Below, piece after piece: positions 1 through 10,430 of a DNA stretch of 64,000 nucleotides; within the stretch, counting starts at the first letter, position 1; every line of letters begins with the position of its first letter. Source of the stretch: Mesostigma viride (lineage: Eukaryota > Streptophyta > Mesostigmatophyceae > Mesostigmatales > Mesostigmataceae). The translations under genes and the position numbers were made by a program. The notes below the pieces were generated by a model. The model was given only the letters and a program-made list of their open reading frames with translations, was not told where the DNA came from and did not search any database. The stretch is from positions 3,459,661 through 3,523,660 of the forward strand of contig RPFO01000041.1 of NCBI GenBank assembly GCA_009746045.1, written 5' to 3'.

Positions 1-84
1 CTGGAGCTTGTAATCCTCAGCATAAGGAAGCCAGATCCTGCCTGCAAAGCTATCCAGTCCCATGGCAGCAATGCCACCTCCGCT

Positions 85-467
85 GTGCAGGGCCAAGGTG
101 ATGTCCCCGGGTACCCAGCCCGTGATGGGGCAAGGCCCAACAAGCGTAAGCGCTTCAGGCGCCAGAGGCAGGGGGCTCAGGGTGGCAAGGGTGCAGGTTC
201 CCAAGGAGGGGTTGGGAGCCAGCAAGCTGGTGGTCAGCAGGGTAAGGGTGGCCAAGGGCAAGGCAAGGGCCAAGCTCAAGGCAACCAGGGCAAGCAGGGT
301 GGACAGTCTCAGGGAGGCCAGGGAAGCCTGGCAAGGGTGGGGCTGGGTCTGGGAAGAAGGGTGGAGCATGCTTTGTGTGTGGCAAGGAAGGTCACTGGCG
401 TCGTGAGTGTCCTGACAGGAAGGCCAAGCCTGCTGGGGCAGGGGCCAGTCTGGGCAGCAGTGACTAG
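85..467 (+). pseudogene. gag: CopA gag C-terminal part with CCHC zinc knuckle
   Basis: A basic, Gly/Gln/Lys-rich stretch (about 127-320) runs into a CCHC knuckle at 369-410 with spacing C-X2-C-X4-H-X4-C (CFVCGKEGHWRREC). It stops at TAG 465-467. The basic stretch and the knuckle are in different frames, so there is one frameshift near 320. Retroviral-type Gag of this kind binds RNA in virus-like particles. The start codon is not determined because the N-terminal half is outside the window. No copia DSG protease motif follows the knuckle. Confidence 0.7.
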
Positions 468-839
468 CATCATCCCCTGTAAATAGTCAATCACCCCTTG
501 GGGAAGGTGTGCTGGATGTACATAAGGATGGGGGTGTGCCCCTTGTGCAGCACCAAGGGTGTAAAGATGTTGTTCTTCCACTGGATTGCAATAACAATGC
601 TGCAGCTGAATTCCCTATGCCTCATGCAGGTGGTGGGTCTCCAGCAGGTGCTGGCCTGGAGGGCCAAGGGACCTTGCTGGAAGGGCCTGGAGCGGTCCAG
701 GGTGCAGGACCTGACTTGGGGCGTCAGGATGGCCTGCAGGGAAGCCCTGGAACCTCAGGAGTGGATCATGTGTCCCCACACACGGTTCAGACGTCTCGCC
801 AGGTCAGTACTGACAGAGTGCTGAGCTATGCTGAGGCTG

Positions 840-1690
840 GCCATAGTTGCATCACATGTTTGGGCATTCTGGGCAGGCAGCAATGTTTGCTTGGAAGCTA
901 GGTAGGGAGCCTTTGTGGGAGGCTGCCAGGCTGCTGCTGAGAACTGTGGTTGCCAGGAGAATGCTGTTCACCCACCTCAGTCCCATGCTAGGGAGCCTGC
1001 TAGGGAGCGTGGCGACATCCAGATGGATATCCAGCATATCAGGGGCTTGTATATATTGGTGGGGTGGACAGGTTCAGTAGATACAGGCTGATAGACGTTC
1101 TGCCTGGTATGCAGGAGCACCACTTGTTGTTGGGTATGAAGGCCCTGATCCCAGGCTTTGGGGTGTGCAAGAGTGTGCAGGCAGACTTGCAGTTTGACTG
1201 TTTGCTCAAGCATCAGGACCAGCTGCCTTGTAAGCTGGTAGTAGTCCCCAGGGAGAGTCATGGGCAGCAAGGGGCTGTAGAGAGATCCATACGTGAAGTG
1301 AAGACAGTGGTGCTAGCAGCAGAGTCAGTGCCACTTGTGGCATCTGCCTTAGAGAGGGCAGCCTGGTGTAAGGGGATAGAAGAGCAGCTGAACCACAGGG
1401 TTAACTATTACTTTGATGGTGTGGCTGTCTCTCCCCTGGCCCTGCAGTATAGCTTGTTGCCTGAGAACGTGGTGCAGGCCAGTCTTAGGAAGGCAGATAG
1501 GTTATTTGCCCAGCTGAGACGTAAGGACAAGAACTGGAATGTGCTGAGGCCTCAGGTGGGGCTGAAGGTCAGGATGTGGAAGGAACCATCTATTCCAGGC
1601 AAGCGGGGGAAGTGGCAGGATGGGGTTGTCACTCGTGTGGAGAAGCTAACAGATCTTGCCTGGTGGCTTTGGAAAAGGATCCAAGGCACG
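840..1690 (+). pseudogene. CopA integrase, frameshifted
   Basis: The zinc-binding head has an HHMFGH string near 847-865 and a CGC pair near 940. The catalytic core has a first Asp in IQMDIQHI (about 1017-1040), a second Asp in QADLQF (about 1180) and a Glu in GAVERS (about 1275). The second Asp and the Glu are separated by 31 residues rather than the usual 35. The head and first Asp are in one frame. From 1064 the core continues in another, and the C-terminal tail continues in the frame of the downstream ORF, so at least two frameshifts are present. The C-terminal part contains RPQVGLKVRMWKEPS, a conserved integrase tail shared with CopC. The product would integrate the cDNA; this copy cannot be translated as one chain. 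Confidence 0.8.
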
Positions 1691-4026
1691 TGTACAGGTT
1701 GTCCTGGGCTCATGTCAAGGAAAGAAGGCCACATGCAATCTGGCCTGCAGACGGGCCAGGCCCTCCCAGCTGGGTTGAGGAGCCAGGCCAGAGCCAGGCA
1801 GCAGCAGCTAACAATCCTCTGGTGGTGGATGATGGTCTGTCCCTGCTGGAAGATGACGAGCAGGAGGCTGCTGAAGCAACTGTCACAAGGCCAGAGGGGA
1901 CGGGGCAGCCACCTAAGGCCCGGGGGCCTCTCATGGCGGACGTCATCCGAGCACTCATGCGCAGCAAACATGATCCCAAGGTATCCAAGCTCACGGGGTG
2001 GGGGTCGTGCTGGGCAGCTACAATGGAGGTAGATACCAACTCACAGGTGTCTGTCATCAGGGAAGAGGATGCTGTAGGCTTACAGATGTCCCATCCCAGT
2101 TGCCTTGCTGTGTCTGATTTCTCAGGAAAGGTGTCCATGAAGATCCTTGGGGAAGTGAGTGTGCCTATCTTAGGGGTGCCCACCACGTTCTGTGTGGTAG
2201 AGGGCTATAAGGGGCCTGCCATTCTGGGTCAGAACTTCTTGTGCATGCCAGGGGTTACTTTGACCTCTGATGAGTTGGCACTAGAAGGCAGGGGCAGCCT
2301 CCCCCTTGAAAGATATCACTATTCCCAGGGTCTTGCAGTGGCGGTGAAGGCTGTTAGGAGTCAGCCAGCTGAGGGTCCTCAAGGTCAGGAGCCCATAGCT
2401 GAGGACTTGTTGATAATCCCAACCACCTTTGATCCAAGGCAGTTAGGGGTAAACAGGTACCAGATAGCTGCTCACAGTCCTATTCCCTGGCGCCAGCTAG
2501 TCGAGATGATGCAAAGCCCCAAGATGGCTAAGGCATGGACTCTTGGCTTTGTTGCTTCTGGGCATGAGTGGATAGTTTCCAACTGTGCAGAACCTGTGGA
2601 TGAGCTGCCAGAAGTTCACCAGCTGCTCAGATTGATGTTTGTCCTCAAGCTCAAGGAGGTTGATGGTGTCCAGGTGCCACATGTCAGACCAGTTGTAACC
2701 GAGTATCATGGCACTGGCCAGTTGTTAGATGAGGAGCTCTATACTCCAGGGATGCTGCATGACACGTGGAGGATTCTGCTGTGTATATTTCTGTCTTTTC
2801 TGGTTAAGGGTGTGCCCTATAGCTCTGTGCTGATTGATTTCAAGAGGGCTTTTCTCAAGGGTGACCAAGATCAGGCTAGGCAGACTTGGAGAGATATCCC
2901 TCCTTTCTTTGTGACTGTACCTGCTGTATGGAGAGCAGAGATAAAGGCCAGGTACCTGAGAATTCTGAAAGGGTTGGAAGGTCTCAGGTCCAGTCCCATT
3001 ATCTGGAGAAAGAGCCTAGAGAAATTCTTGAAGAATACTTGTGGGTTTTCTGTGTCTCCAGTGGATCCCTGTTTGTTCCAAGGGTCCCACAATGGCCTTC
3101 CTGTCTTTGCCTCACTGCATGGTGATGACCTGCATCTCATAGGTCCACCAGACTGGGTTGAGGCTGTCTTGGCTAAGATCCAGAAGCGGTTTGAGCTGGG
3201 TAAGATACAGCACATGGTGGAGAATGAGCCTATGGTCTTCTGTGGCATGCAGGCTACGTTGTTCCAAGCCAAGGGCTCGTGGTTCATCAGGATGGAGGGT
3301 GGTAAGGACTACCCACAGCAGATTGTAGATGCATTGCAGGAGCCCATCACGCAGGCTAGGTGTGCTACCATCAGGGGCATGCTGGCATGGCTTGCAAGTA
3401 TATGTGCCCCTGACTTGCTGGTTCTGAGTCGACTTACTGATTCCCAGCTGGTTGAGGTGGGTGCTGAGAGTGTGGTGCAGGCTGTCATGATGTCTCCCCC
3501 TCTCATACTGGGTCCTGTGGATTTGTACAAGCCCCTTGACATGGTTCTCTATGTGGACAGTTCTATGGATAATAGGAAGGTCACAGAGGTCAGGGGCAGG
3601 GCAGCAGCATTAGTTACCCTGGAGCAAGATCACACCTCACTTGTTACCTGGTACAGTCGGTTGCAGAACAGGGTTACACCCAGCAGTGATATTGCTGAGT
3701 GCAGGGCAATCTGTGAAGGGCTGCATACTGCTCTTTACTTGAGGGAGCTCTTCTACCAGCTATGTCAAGTGGCTTCCTGTAGGTTGCAGCTGCACACACT
3801 GGTGAGGACTGATAGCATGGGCATGGTGCAATTTGTGCACAGGCAGCTGGCCAGGAGCAGGGACCTTGACTACTTGTTGCTCAAGGAGATGTCCTACCTA
3901 GCTCACATTGAACATGTGCCTGGTGTGGACAACCCTGCAGATGCCCTCACCAAGCTGGAGGAGAAGGCGGAGAGGCAGTACCCCCTGCTCCGTGGGCTCA
4001 TGGACCCCTTACACGGGCGGCCATAG
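1576..4026 (+). CDS. pol: CopA protease-reverse transcriptase-RNase H polyprotein, open
   Basis: This is an uninterrupted 816-residue reading frame; the start given is the first in-frame ATG and is probably internal to a longer polyprotein. Residues 1-60 are the integrase tail. A retropepsin-like domain follows with catalytic Asp153 in EVDTNSQVSVI and a distal AILGQNF motif at 215-221. The RT has motif A Asp421 (LIDFKRAFL) and the metal-binding pair Asp517-Asp518 in SLHGDDLH, where Ty1/copia normally has YVDD. RNase H follows with Asp661 (LYVDSSMDN), an AECRAICEG helix, a RTDSMGMV motif and the terminal GVDNPADALTK. The protease lies between integrase and RT, which is not the Ty1/copia order. 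The frame is open, so this part could still be functional, but the upstream integrase is broken. Confidence 0.9.
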   Translation: MEGTIYSRQAGEVAGWGCHSCGEANRSCLVALEKDPRHVYRLSWAHVKERRPHAIWPADGPGPPSWVEEPGQSQAAAANNPLVVDDGLSLLEDDEQEAAEATVTRPEGTGQPPKARGPLMADVIRALMRSKHDPKVSKLTGWGSCWAATMEVDTNSQVSVIREEDAVGLQMSHPSCLAVSDFSGKVSMKILGEVSVPILGVPTTFCVVEGYKGPAILGQNFLCMPGVTLTSDELALEGRGSLPLERYHYSQGLAVAVKAVRSQPAEGPQGQEPIAEDLLIIPTTFDPRQLGVNRYQIAAHSPIPWRQLVEMMQSPKMAKAWTLGFVASGHEWIVSNCAEPVDELPEVHQLLRLMFVLKLKEVDGVQVPHVRPVVTEYHGTGQLLDEELYTPGMLHDTWRILLCIFLSFLVKGVPYSSVLIDFKRAFLKGDQDQARQTWRDIPPFFVTVPAVWRAEIKARYLRILKGLEGLRSSPIIWRKSLEKFLKNTCGFSVSPVDPCLFQGSHNGLPVFASLHGDDLHLIGPPDWVEAVLAKIQKRFELGKIQHMVENEPMVFCGMQATLFQAKGSWFIRMEGGKDYPQQIVDALQEPITQARCATIRGMLAWLASICAPDLLVLSRLTDSQLVEVGAESVVQAVMMSPPLILGPVDLYKPLDMVLYVDSSMDNRKVTEVRGRAAALVTLEQDHTSLVTWYSRLQNRVTPSSDIAECRAICEGLHTALYLRELFYQLCQVASCRLQLHTLVRTDSMGMVQFVHRQLARSRDLDYLLLKEMSYLAHIEHVPGVDNPADALTKLEEKAERQYPLLRGLMDPLHGRP

Positions 4027-5033
4027 AGACCAGGCCTTGCTTCAGCTTGGGTGCCCCAGTGGGCTGCTTGACCAAAGTACCAAGTGGTGACTGGTGCTTA
4101 CTGGTTGACAGCCGGTCCTTCAGGGTTAGGTACACCCTCCTGGACAGGAGTTGGTGTGGAATGTCACTCCTACCAGCTGAGAATCATGCCTGGCCCTCCC
4201 CATGGGGTTCAGAAGAGTCGCCAGGACTTAAGTCGACGCCTTTGGCCTCAAACAGTTAGGCCATGCAAGGGCAACCCGAATGTTGGTTCTTACAGGTTGC
4301 TGTACATATGTTTTCTAGTGCTTGTTTCCAACCTGTTGCTAATAAAGAACCTGGTTGTGTGACCATGTGGAACATGGTTGCCAGGGGGCCACATTCTGGG
4401 TTATATAATGCTTGAATAAAACATAATCATGTCATGTCATTCTCATGTTGTTCCATGGTTGTAATGTTTCTCTTGTGTAAAGTTCCAGGTCACCTATAAA
4501 CCTGGAGGTTGGGGTGGGGTTCAATTCCCCAGCAGAGCCACAGCCTGGCATGAGTGATTCCTGGGCTTAACACCCAGTGAAGACATGGGCTCCCCAATAA
4601 GGCAGTATTTGTAGGTGCTACCTGAGTCTCTTTGAGCATAAAAGGGAAAGGCTGGCCAAGGCGGGCGCCATAAGAACGGGCGCCTGTGATAACTGTGAAA
4701 GATCAGGAACTCACAATAGTACGTTCTTGGCATCCTGTAATCCCAGCCATTGGACTAGGTAATGTGCCTTGACTTTAATCTAGCACCAAGTTCCCAAGGA
4801 AAGGTTGGGAGCTGACCAAGGGGTCAGGGGATAACCTGGGGTGACCTCTGATTCACTGGCCAGTACACCTAGCCTGGTCCAAGGGCAGATATGTTGTTAC
4901 CCAAAGGAGGCAGGAACCTGGGCCCTCAAAGGTCTGATCAACCTCAAGGGACCAAGCGGTCTGTGGCTGAGTGGGCACAAGCAAGGTTAGGCTTGTTTCA
5001 AGCTGGTCCAGCTCCAAAAGAAGAAAGGGTTGG
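4027..5033 (+). other. CopA 3' untranslated region with polypurine tract
   Basis: No coding sequence is visible. It shares short blocks with the CopC 3' region, including the double GGGCGCC motif near 4661-4685 (CopC about 40740-40765). A T-arm-like hairpin GGGGTTCAATTCCCC lies at 4516-4530. The purine tract AAAAGAAGAAAGGG at about 5016-5029 directly precedes the LTR and is the likely plus-strand primer. Confidence 0.6.
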
Positions 5034-5676
5034 AGTTAGCATTTTGGGCAACCAATATGCTAAGTGGATGCAGTTTGGAAAGACCTTTCCAACGCCGTGC
5101 TGACCGCCTGAAACAGACAAGGGACGAGAAAGATATGAGGTCCCGAAGTCCTAGCCGTCCGTGGCCGACTAGGGTACAGTCCTCTGGTATAGTGGACAGG
5201 ACACGTGGCAGGCCGTGCCTGCACAGGCTTAGCCTGACTATCACGTGACTGTGGTCCACGTAGACCAGAGGAGCAGCAGCCTGTGGCTGGTGGACACAGG
5301 ACTGGCACAGGTCTGCAAGGATACTAGGCCTTGCAGGCTTGTGACAGGTCCTGTACTTCCTAGGTTGCAGAGTCTAGGCAAATCCAGTTCGTCCTGGCTC
5401 TGCACTGATGCCAGTGGACGTTGAGGATTTGCTTGCCTGCCTGCACGTGCCTCGTCACGCCGATGGGAACGAGGAACAACGCAAAGGATATAGCTTGGTC
5501 ATGGGGGATGACCAGCTATCTTGGCAAGCACGAACCGAGGCTCCCACATTGGACGTGGAAAAGCTCACCGTGGTCGTGGCTTGGTGCACGGGTTAAAAGG
5601 TTGCTGCCTTGCAACTTTGGCTCATCCCGTTGTGTGCGTGAGACCAGGAACTCACAGTTCTGGCTGCTCGCTAACT
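5034..5676 (+). repeat. CopA 3' LTR with AGTTAGC...GCTAACT ends
   Basis: The left end follows the polypurine tract. The right end is fixed by the return of gypsy coding sequence. The two ends form a 7-bp perfect inverted repeat, AGTTAGC and GCTAACT, rather than TG...CA. The length of 643 bp matches the CopC LTR (627 bp), and both contain a related CTTTCCAACG block near position 70. The 5' partner is outside the window, so identity cannot be judged. Confidence 0.75.
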
Positions 5677-5677
5677 G

Positions 5678-7645
5678 ATGGAGTTTCTAGCACAGTTTTC
5701 CCCTTTTAAACTTCAGTATGTTAAAGGTGTAGATAACATAGTGCCTGATGCCCTCTCCCGCCGCGCAGAGTACTCCTTTTTCGAGGACTTAGATGTTCTC
5801 AATACTACTCTAGTTCCTACCACTCTTGGTGTAACCCCTTATGGTGAACTACCGGATGATGAATCTTATGCCTACCTCTTTCATACTGCTGTTCGTATGC
5901 CTGACCTCCTTTCTCACGTAGGACTCTCTCTCCCGTGTGAAGCCCTTCCTGTGGTCTCCGTGGGGGGGGAGGGGAAAAATAAAATTTCTATACCGCTTAG
6001 CCATATAGCGACTAGGTCAGGAAAGTCCTATGATAATATAGTCCCTCTAGGACCTCCCCTTCTCTTTGGCAAGGCGGTAGGAGACCTCTTTAAACCTGAT
6101 ATAGATACTTCTGTAGCGACGCCTACCTCTGATCTCGAACGCCTTATCAGTAGATTTACGGCCACTGAGCCGGAAGCTTTAGCTGCTATTGCCTCCCATC
6201 CCCAACAGTTAGGCAAATACCCCTGTAAATTTGTAGGTGGGTTTTTATATGTGCAGTTAACAGACTCTCCCCCTCAATGGCGCCTTTATGTCCCTCCTAT
6301 CTGTCGCTCCTCCTTACTTTTTGAGTTGCCTGATTCAGCTGCTCACCAGGGCGGTAAACGGGTACGGGATCTAGTAACCCGTTCCTACTACTGGCCTTCC
6401 CTCTTAAAGGATGTAGATGAGTATGTTAGGACCTGCCAATCTTGTCAGGAAATGAAACCTAGCAATGTAGGGCAGATAGCCGAGCCTAGGACCCTTCCTG
6501 ATCCCATCATGCCATGGGATTCCCTTATGATGGATTTTGTAGGACCTTTTAGAAAGAATGATAAGGGTAATGCTCAGATCCTTGTGTTTGTAGATCGCTT
6601 TACGCGTATGTGCCATCTCGTGCCTTGTCCCCTTGAACTCACCGCACGCGATTGTGCCCGCCTATACCTCAATAATGTTTATAGATACCATGGTTTGAGT
6701 AGGCAGTTTATTTCTGACAAAGATAAGTTATTTACTTCAGATTTTTGGCAGCAGTTCTTCGCTGCTATCGGTACCAAGGTCACCTTCGGTACTGCCTACC
6801 ACTCCTCCTCTTCTCATTTAGTAGAACGTTTGAATATAGTAGTGGAAGAAGCTCTGCGGTACTATGTGAATGGTTCTGGGAGTGATTGGGAGGATTATCT
6901 ATGTCTGGTAGAGTTTTCCCTTAACAATTGCCCTCAGGCCGCGCATGGTTACACGCCCTTCTTCCTAGACACAGGTAGACAACCTCTTACCCCTACCTCT
7001 CTCTTAGCCAGTCCTTTAAGGGACAAGGATGATGTGTCTGGAGATACTGTAGAAGGTGTGCAGGCGTTATTAGATAAGATGAAGAATGTCCACGACAATG
7101 CTATTGCAGGGTACCACAGGGCGCAGGCCAAGTACCTTGCTAGGTTGCGTGCCTCATTAGATAGGAGAGCACCTGAGATAGAAATAGGAGATTTAGTCTT
7201 AGTAGAAGGCCCTCGTGTTGGCTGATTCGCTCACAAGTCCGAGGCTGAACTTAAAGTGAAACTCAGGCCCGCCTTTTTAGGACCCTTCCGTGTGTTGTCT
7301 AGAGTAGGTAATTTCTTGTATGAGATAGATATCCCTACCTCTTGGCAGACCCATTCGCGCAACTTTCATAGAAGCCAGCGAAAGCTTTACCACCAAAGCA
7401 CGTTTGCTGGTAGAGAGTTAGCTCCTGCCCCTTTAGAGCATAATCCTGATACTGGTGAGGTAGAGGACGAGGTAGAGAGTATCGTGGCCCATAGAGACAT
7501 TAAAAGAGGCCGTGGTACTCAACGCCAGTATAAGGTTAAATGGATGTATGCTCGTAGCGAGGTAGATAAAGTCTGGTATACGGAGAGTGAGCTAGATGGG
7601 TGTAGTCGCCTTTTGCAGGACTATAAAACCCTGCACAAGCTCTAG
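5678..7645 (+). pseudogene. pol: GypA pol: RNase H end, integrase and chromodomain, one in-frame stop
   Basis: The frame opens with the RNase H terminus (YVKGVDNIVPDALSRR). An integrase zinc domain follows around residues 210-260, with HQGG at His223 and CQSC. The position of the first zinc-ligand His is Pro (PDS where HDS is usual). The core has Asp286 (MMDFVGPF), Asp347 (ISDKDKLF) and Glu383 (HLVERLN), giving DD35E. The usual PQTDGQ loop before the Glu reads SSSSHL. A TGA at 7223-7225 interrupts the frame, which then continues (7256-7645) through the integrase tail into a chromodomain (about 7465-7625, with YKVKWMYAR and VWYTESEL). Chromodomains in chromoviruses steer integration to heterochromatin. 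The stop makes this copy probably inactive unless read through. Confidence 0.85.
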
Positions 7646-7721
7646 TTGTAGACCTTCTCCTCTCTTATGTTATGTCTGCTGTCGACGGGTGGTTGGTTGT
7701 CCCCTCCCCTCCGCAGCCGTC

Positions 7722-10057
7722 ATGTCAGAGCCTACCCCTCCGTTGGAGTCCCTGCCGCCGGCTCCTGATCCGGAGCTATATTATGAGGTCCTTCCGGGCC
7801 GGTGGGTCTCCAGGACCAGCTACCCTGGTGGTCGCATCCATTCTGCCCTGCAGGCGAGTCATGCGGCTCTGGTTCGGGCCGCCCTCTTCGGGGTCTCCTG
7901 GTTTGGACCGGACCCACAGGACCCGCAGCAGTTGATTGTCCGTGGTTTCGACGACGCTGGACACTGTCTCCTTGAGTGTGGGTCCCGCTGCCCTGCCCTT
8001 GGGCAGATAGATGCCATCCTCCAGTGTCCCAGGATTTTCTCCTACCTTTCTACCCCTGTGGGGCGCTCTTGCCTCAGGGAGGTTTTTCAGTGGCTCCCGG
8101 CAGAAGGAGACGCTGAGTTAGATGACAACCCCTGTGACCTCCTGCGGGCGGTCGAGTTCATGAAGATTGCGGACCAGTCTGCGGGGATGTTAGCATATGG
8201 CGATCCTTCTCCTCTGGATGCACCGGTAGAGTCGCAGTACACTCCGGAGTATTCGGCCTCAGTCGCAGCTTCCTCCTCCTCAGTGTCGGCGCCCTCTCCT
8301 GTTCAGTCATCGCCGGTGTCGACAAGACGCGTGTCGGTGGAGCCGACGCCTACCCCTCCGGGCGTGGATCCAGAGTCTGCCCACCTTGCGGCCACTGTGT
8401 CTGCAATGCAGGCCCAGATCCAGTCCTTAGCCTCGGCATTCGGGGCCTTCATGGCGTCTCAGTCGTCTGCTGTCGCTGCGCCTGGTGTGGCGCCTGTTGC
8501 TGCTGCTTCGCCTACCCCTCCTGTTGCCTCGGCGACTACGGCCTCGCCTGCGCCCCAGTGCGAGCCCTCGGTCGCTGTGGTTTCGTCTGCTGCTGCGGCT
8601 CCTACGCCTCCTGCTGCCTCCGCGCCTGTGGCCGCCGTACCGGTGCCTCTGCGCGAGTCTCCTGCCCCTGCGATCGCGCCCGCCGTCGCTGCTTCCGAGC
8701 CTCCACAAGCTCAGTCGCAGCCGTCGCGGGGCTTCTTTGGCGATGCGAGCGGGCTTCCCAGACTCTGGGAGGGGGGTCCCCCGCAGCGGATTCCAGTGCC
8801 AGACTGGAGTCTGGATGGTAGCCAGTTTTATGGTAAGGTGCCTGTCCCGACGGGCCCCATTTTCAACATGTGGCCCGAGGGTGCGCCTCCAGCAGAGGCT
8901 GAGGCGTCAGCTTCGGTGGCGGGTCCGTCGCGGTCTCCTGCGGTGGCGGGTCCGTCGCGGCCTCCTGCGGTGCCGGCGTCCTCTGCGCCTGTGCAGGATC
9001 CTACCCCTGTTTCGGTTCCTGTTCCTTCGGCCCCGCGCTCGCTGGCTGCGGTTGTTAGGTCCAGCGGCATTGATCATCGCTCCCTCCGCGCTGCCGACTC
9101 CTTAAGGGAGTTGTCCCAGGGCGACTGGGAACGTGCCCCCTCCGTGGTGCATGCTACGCCGGAGTCGCGAGATTCGCCCGTTCCTGGGTACGGTATGTCT
9201 GCGCACGCCTGCCGACAGTGTGACCTACCGCGCGTCGCTGCTGAGCTGTCCATTTCGCCCATGTCCTATGGGTTTTCCCAGGTGTGTCGGGCGCCGCGTG
9301 ACCGTAGCCTACCCATTGATACCGATCGGCCTCCTTGTGACATGGTTATTTTAGCAGATCCTGTGTTCCAGGGTGAGATCCTGGTTCGGCGAGTCCTGTA
9401 TCGCTGGGCGAGGCGTCATAACGACTTGGACACCTACGGTGGTTACCAGTGGGCTTACCCTCCGCCTCTGGGCATTATGGCCTCAGATGCCCTTACGGTC
9501 GAGTATCCTGCTGCTCCTGGTGCTACGTATGGCGCGGTGCACCTGCAGCCCCTCCTGGAGTGGGATGCCCGCCGCCCAGTGCCCCTCCCGGGCCAGGGCC
9601 TGGATTCCCGTGGCCATCCTCCCCCTCGGGCCAGCGACGTTCTAGAGACGTTCGGGTCGCGACAGTGCGCTCGTCGGTGGCGCTCACGTGAGATTCGGCA
9701 CATCAGGTTGTGGCCGGCTAATGTGGAGCCTCTGCTAGATCTGTTCTTCCCGACGGGTCTGCGTCATCGGATCCGGTACCATCGCCTACTCCTTCGGGCT
9801 CTCTGTTTGATCGCGGTAGAGCCTTTCCTACGCCTCTTTGCCTGTGGCTTCTTAGACTGGGCCCGTGGCCAGGTGGTCCTTACGCAGCATACTGTAGGTA
9901 TTACTGGGCCTTTCTGGGCCTTTTTCCTGATGGCGTGTGGGCCGATGTTTTTCTCACTGTAGATAGGCATGATAACGTGGACGACGTGGCCCACTACCAT
10001 GCGTATCTGGATGTTCTGCTGGCCTCGCGTGGCACCTACCAGACTGATGGCAAGTAG
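7722..10057 (+). pseudogene. GypA extra ORF downstream of pol, unknown function, frameshifted near its end
   Basis: The likely start is ATG at 7722 (MSEPTPPLE). One frame runs to 9962. Residues about 1-160 look globular, followed by a short predicted helix (SAMQAQIQSLASAFGAF), a long Pro/Ala/Ser-rich linker with a duplicated VAGPSR motif, and a Trp/Tyr-rich C-terminal domain. From roughly 9700 the more protein-like reading switches to another frame (e.g. FPDGVWADVFLTVD) and stops at 10055-10057, so one frameshift is likely. The position between pol and the 3' LTR is where retroviruses carry env, but I see no signal peptide, transmembrane pair or cleavage site, and no zinc knuckle. The helix plus Pro-rich linker resembles some Gag proteins. 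I do not recognise the family. Confidence 0.55.
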
Positions 10058-10430
10058 ATAGAGGGCCTTAGGCCCGACCTGAGGGTGTTGTCCCTCCGGT
10101 ATATAGAGTCGCCCTCATATTCTGGCCAGTTGATTGGTCGTTCTTGGTCCTTGGTGCTGACTTTGTTCACTCTGTGTGTCCTGCCCAGTGCCGTCCCTCC
10201 CGGCAAGGCCTCTGTGCCAGGCAGTTAGGGGATCCTCCCAGTGACCAGGCTTGGTGCTGGTTTACCCTACACCCCTCGGGGTGGAACCGAGTTAACTTGT
10301 TGGTGCTTTGTATCTTTGATGGCCTGTCGATTGTGTTGGCGTGTGCTGGGTGTGTTAGGCTATTCCTACCCCTTTGGTTTCCTCCCTGTGCGTAGGGAGA
10401 GGGCTCCCTACTACCTTTGTGGGGGGGAGG
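10058..10430 (+). other. GypA 3' untranslated region and polypurine tract
   Basis: There is no ORF of note. The purine run GGGGGGGAGG at 10421-10430 immediately precedes the LTR and is the expected plus-strand primer. The layout resembles the 300 bp before the GypB LTR. Confidence 0.6.

Larger units (their letters stand above)
1..5676 (+). mobile_element. CopA: copia-like LTR retrotransposon, 5' end outside window
   Basis: Seen in order: a CCHC zinc knuckle, an integrase, a retropepsin-like protease, a copia-type reverse transcriptase and RNase H, about 1 kb of 3' untranslated DNA, a purine-rich tract and the 3' LTR. The 5' LTR and most of gag lie left of the window. The LTR ends at 5676, exactly where gypsy coding sequence resumes, so CopA is inserted in the RNase H region of GypA. 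The likely target duplication copy is GATGG (5677-5681), but its partner is outside the window. The integrase-before-protease order differs from standard Ty1/copia. CopC is the closest relative in the window. Confidence 0.85.

Noticed and set aside
5640-5676. Apparent upstream continuation of gypsy RNase H (ELTVLAAR before a stop)
   Set aside because: This sequence lies inside the CopA LTR, whose inverted ends (AGTTAGC/GCTAACT) place the boundary at 5676; the resemblance is chance.
8427-8708. Arg-rich minus-strand frames opposite the GypA extra ORF
   Set aside because: They are the complement of a Pro/Ala-rich coding stretch and show no independent signal.
7722-10057. GypA extra ORF as an envelope protein
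   Set aside because: No signal peptide, transmembrane segment pair, glycosylation pattern or furin site is evident.
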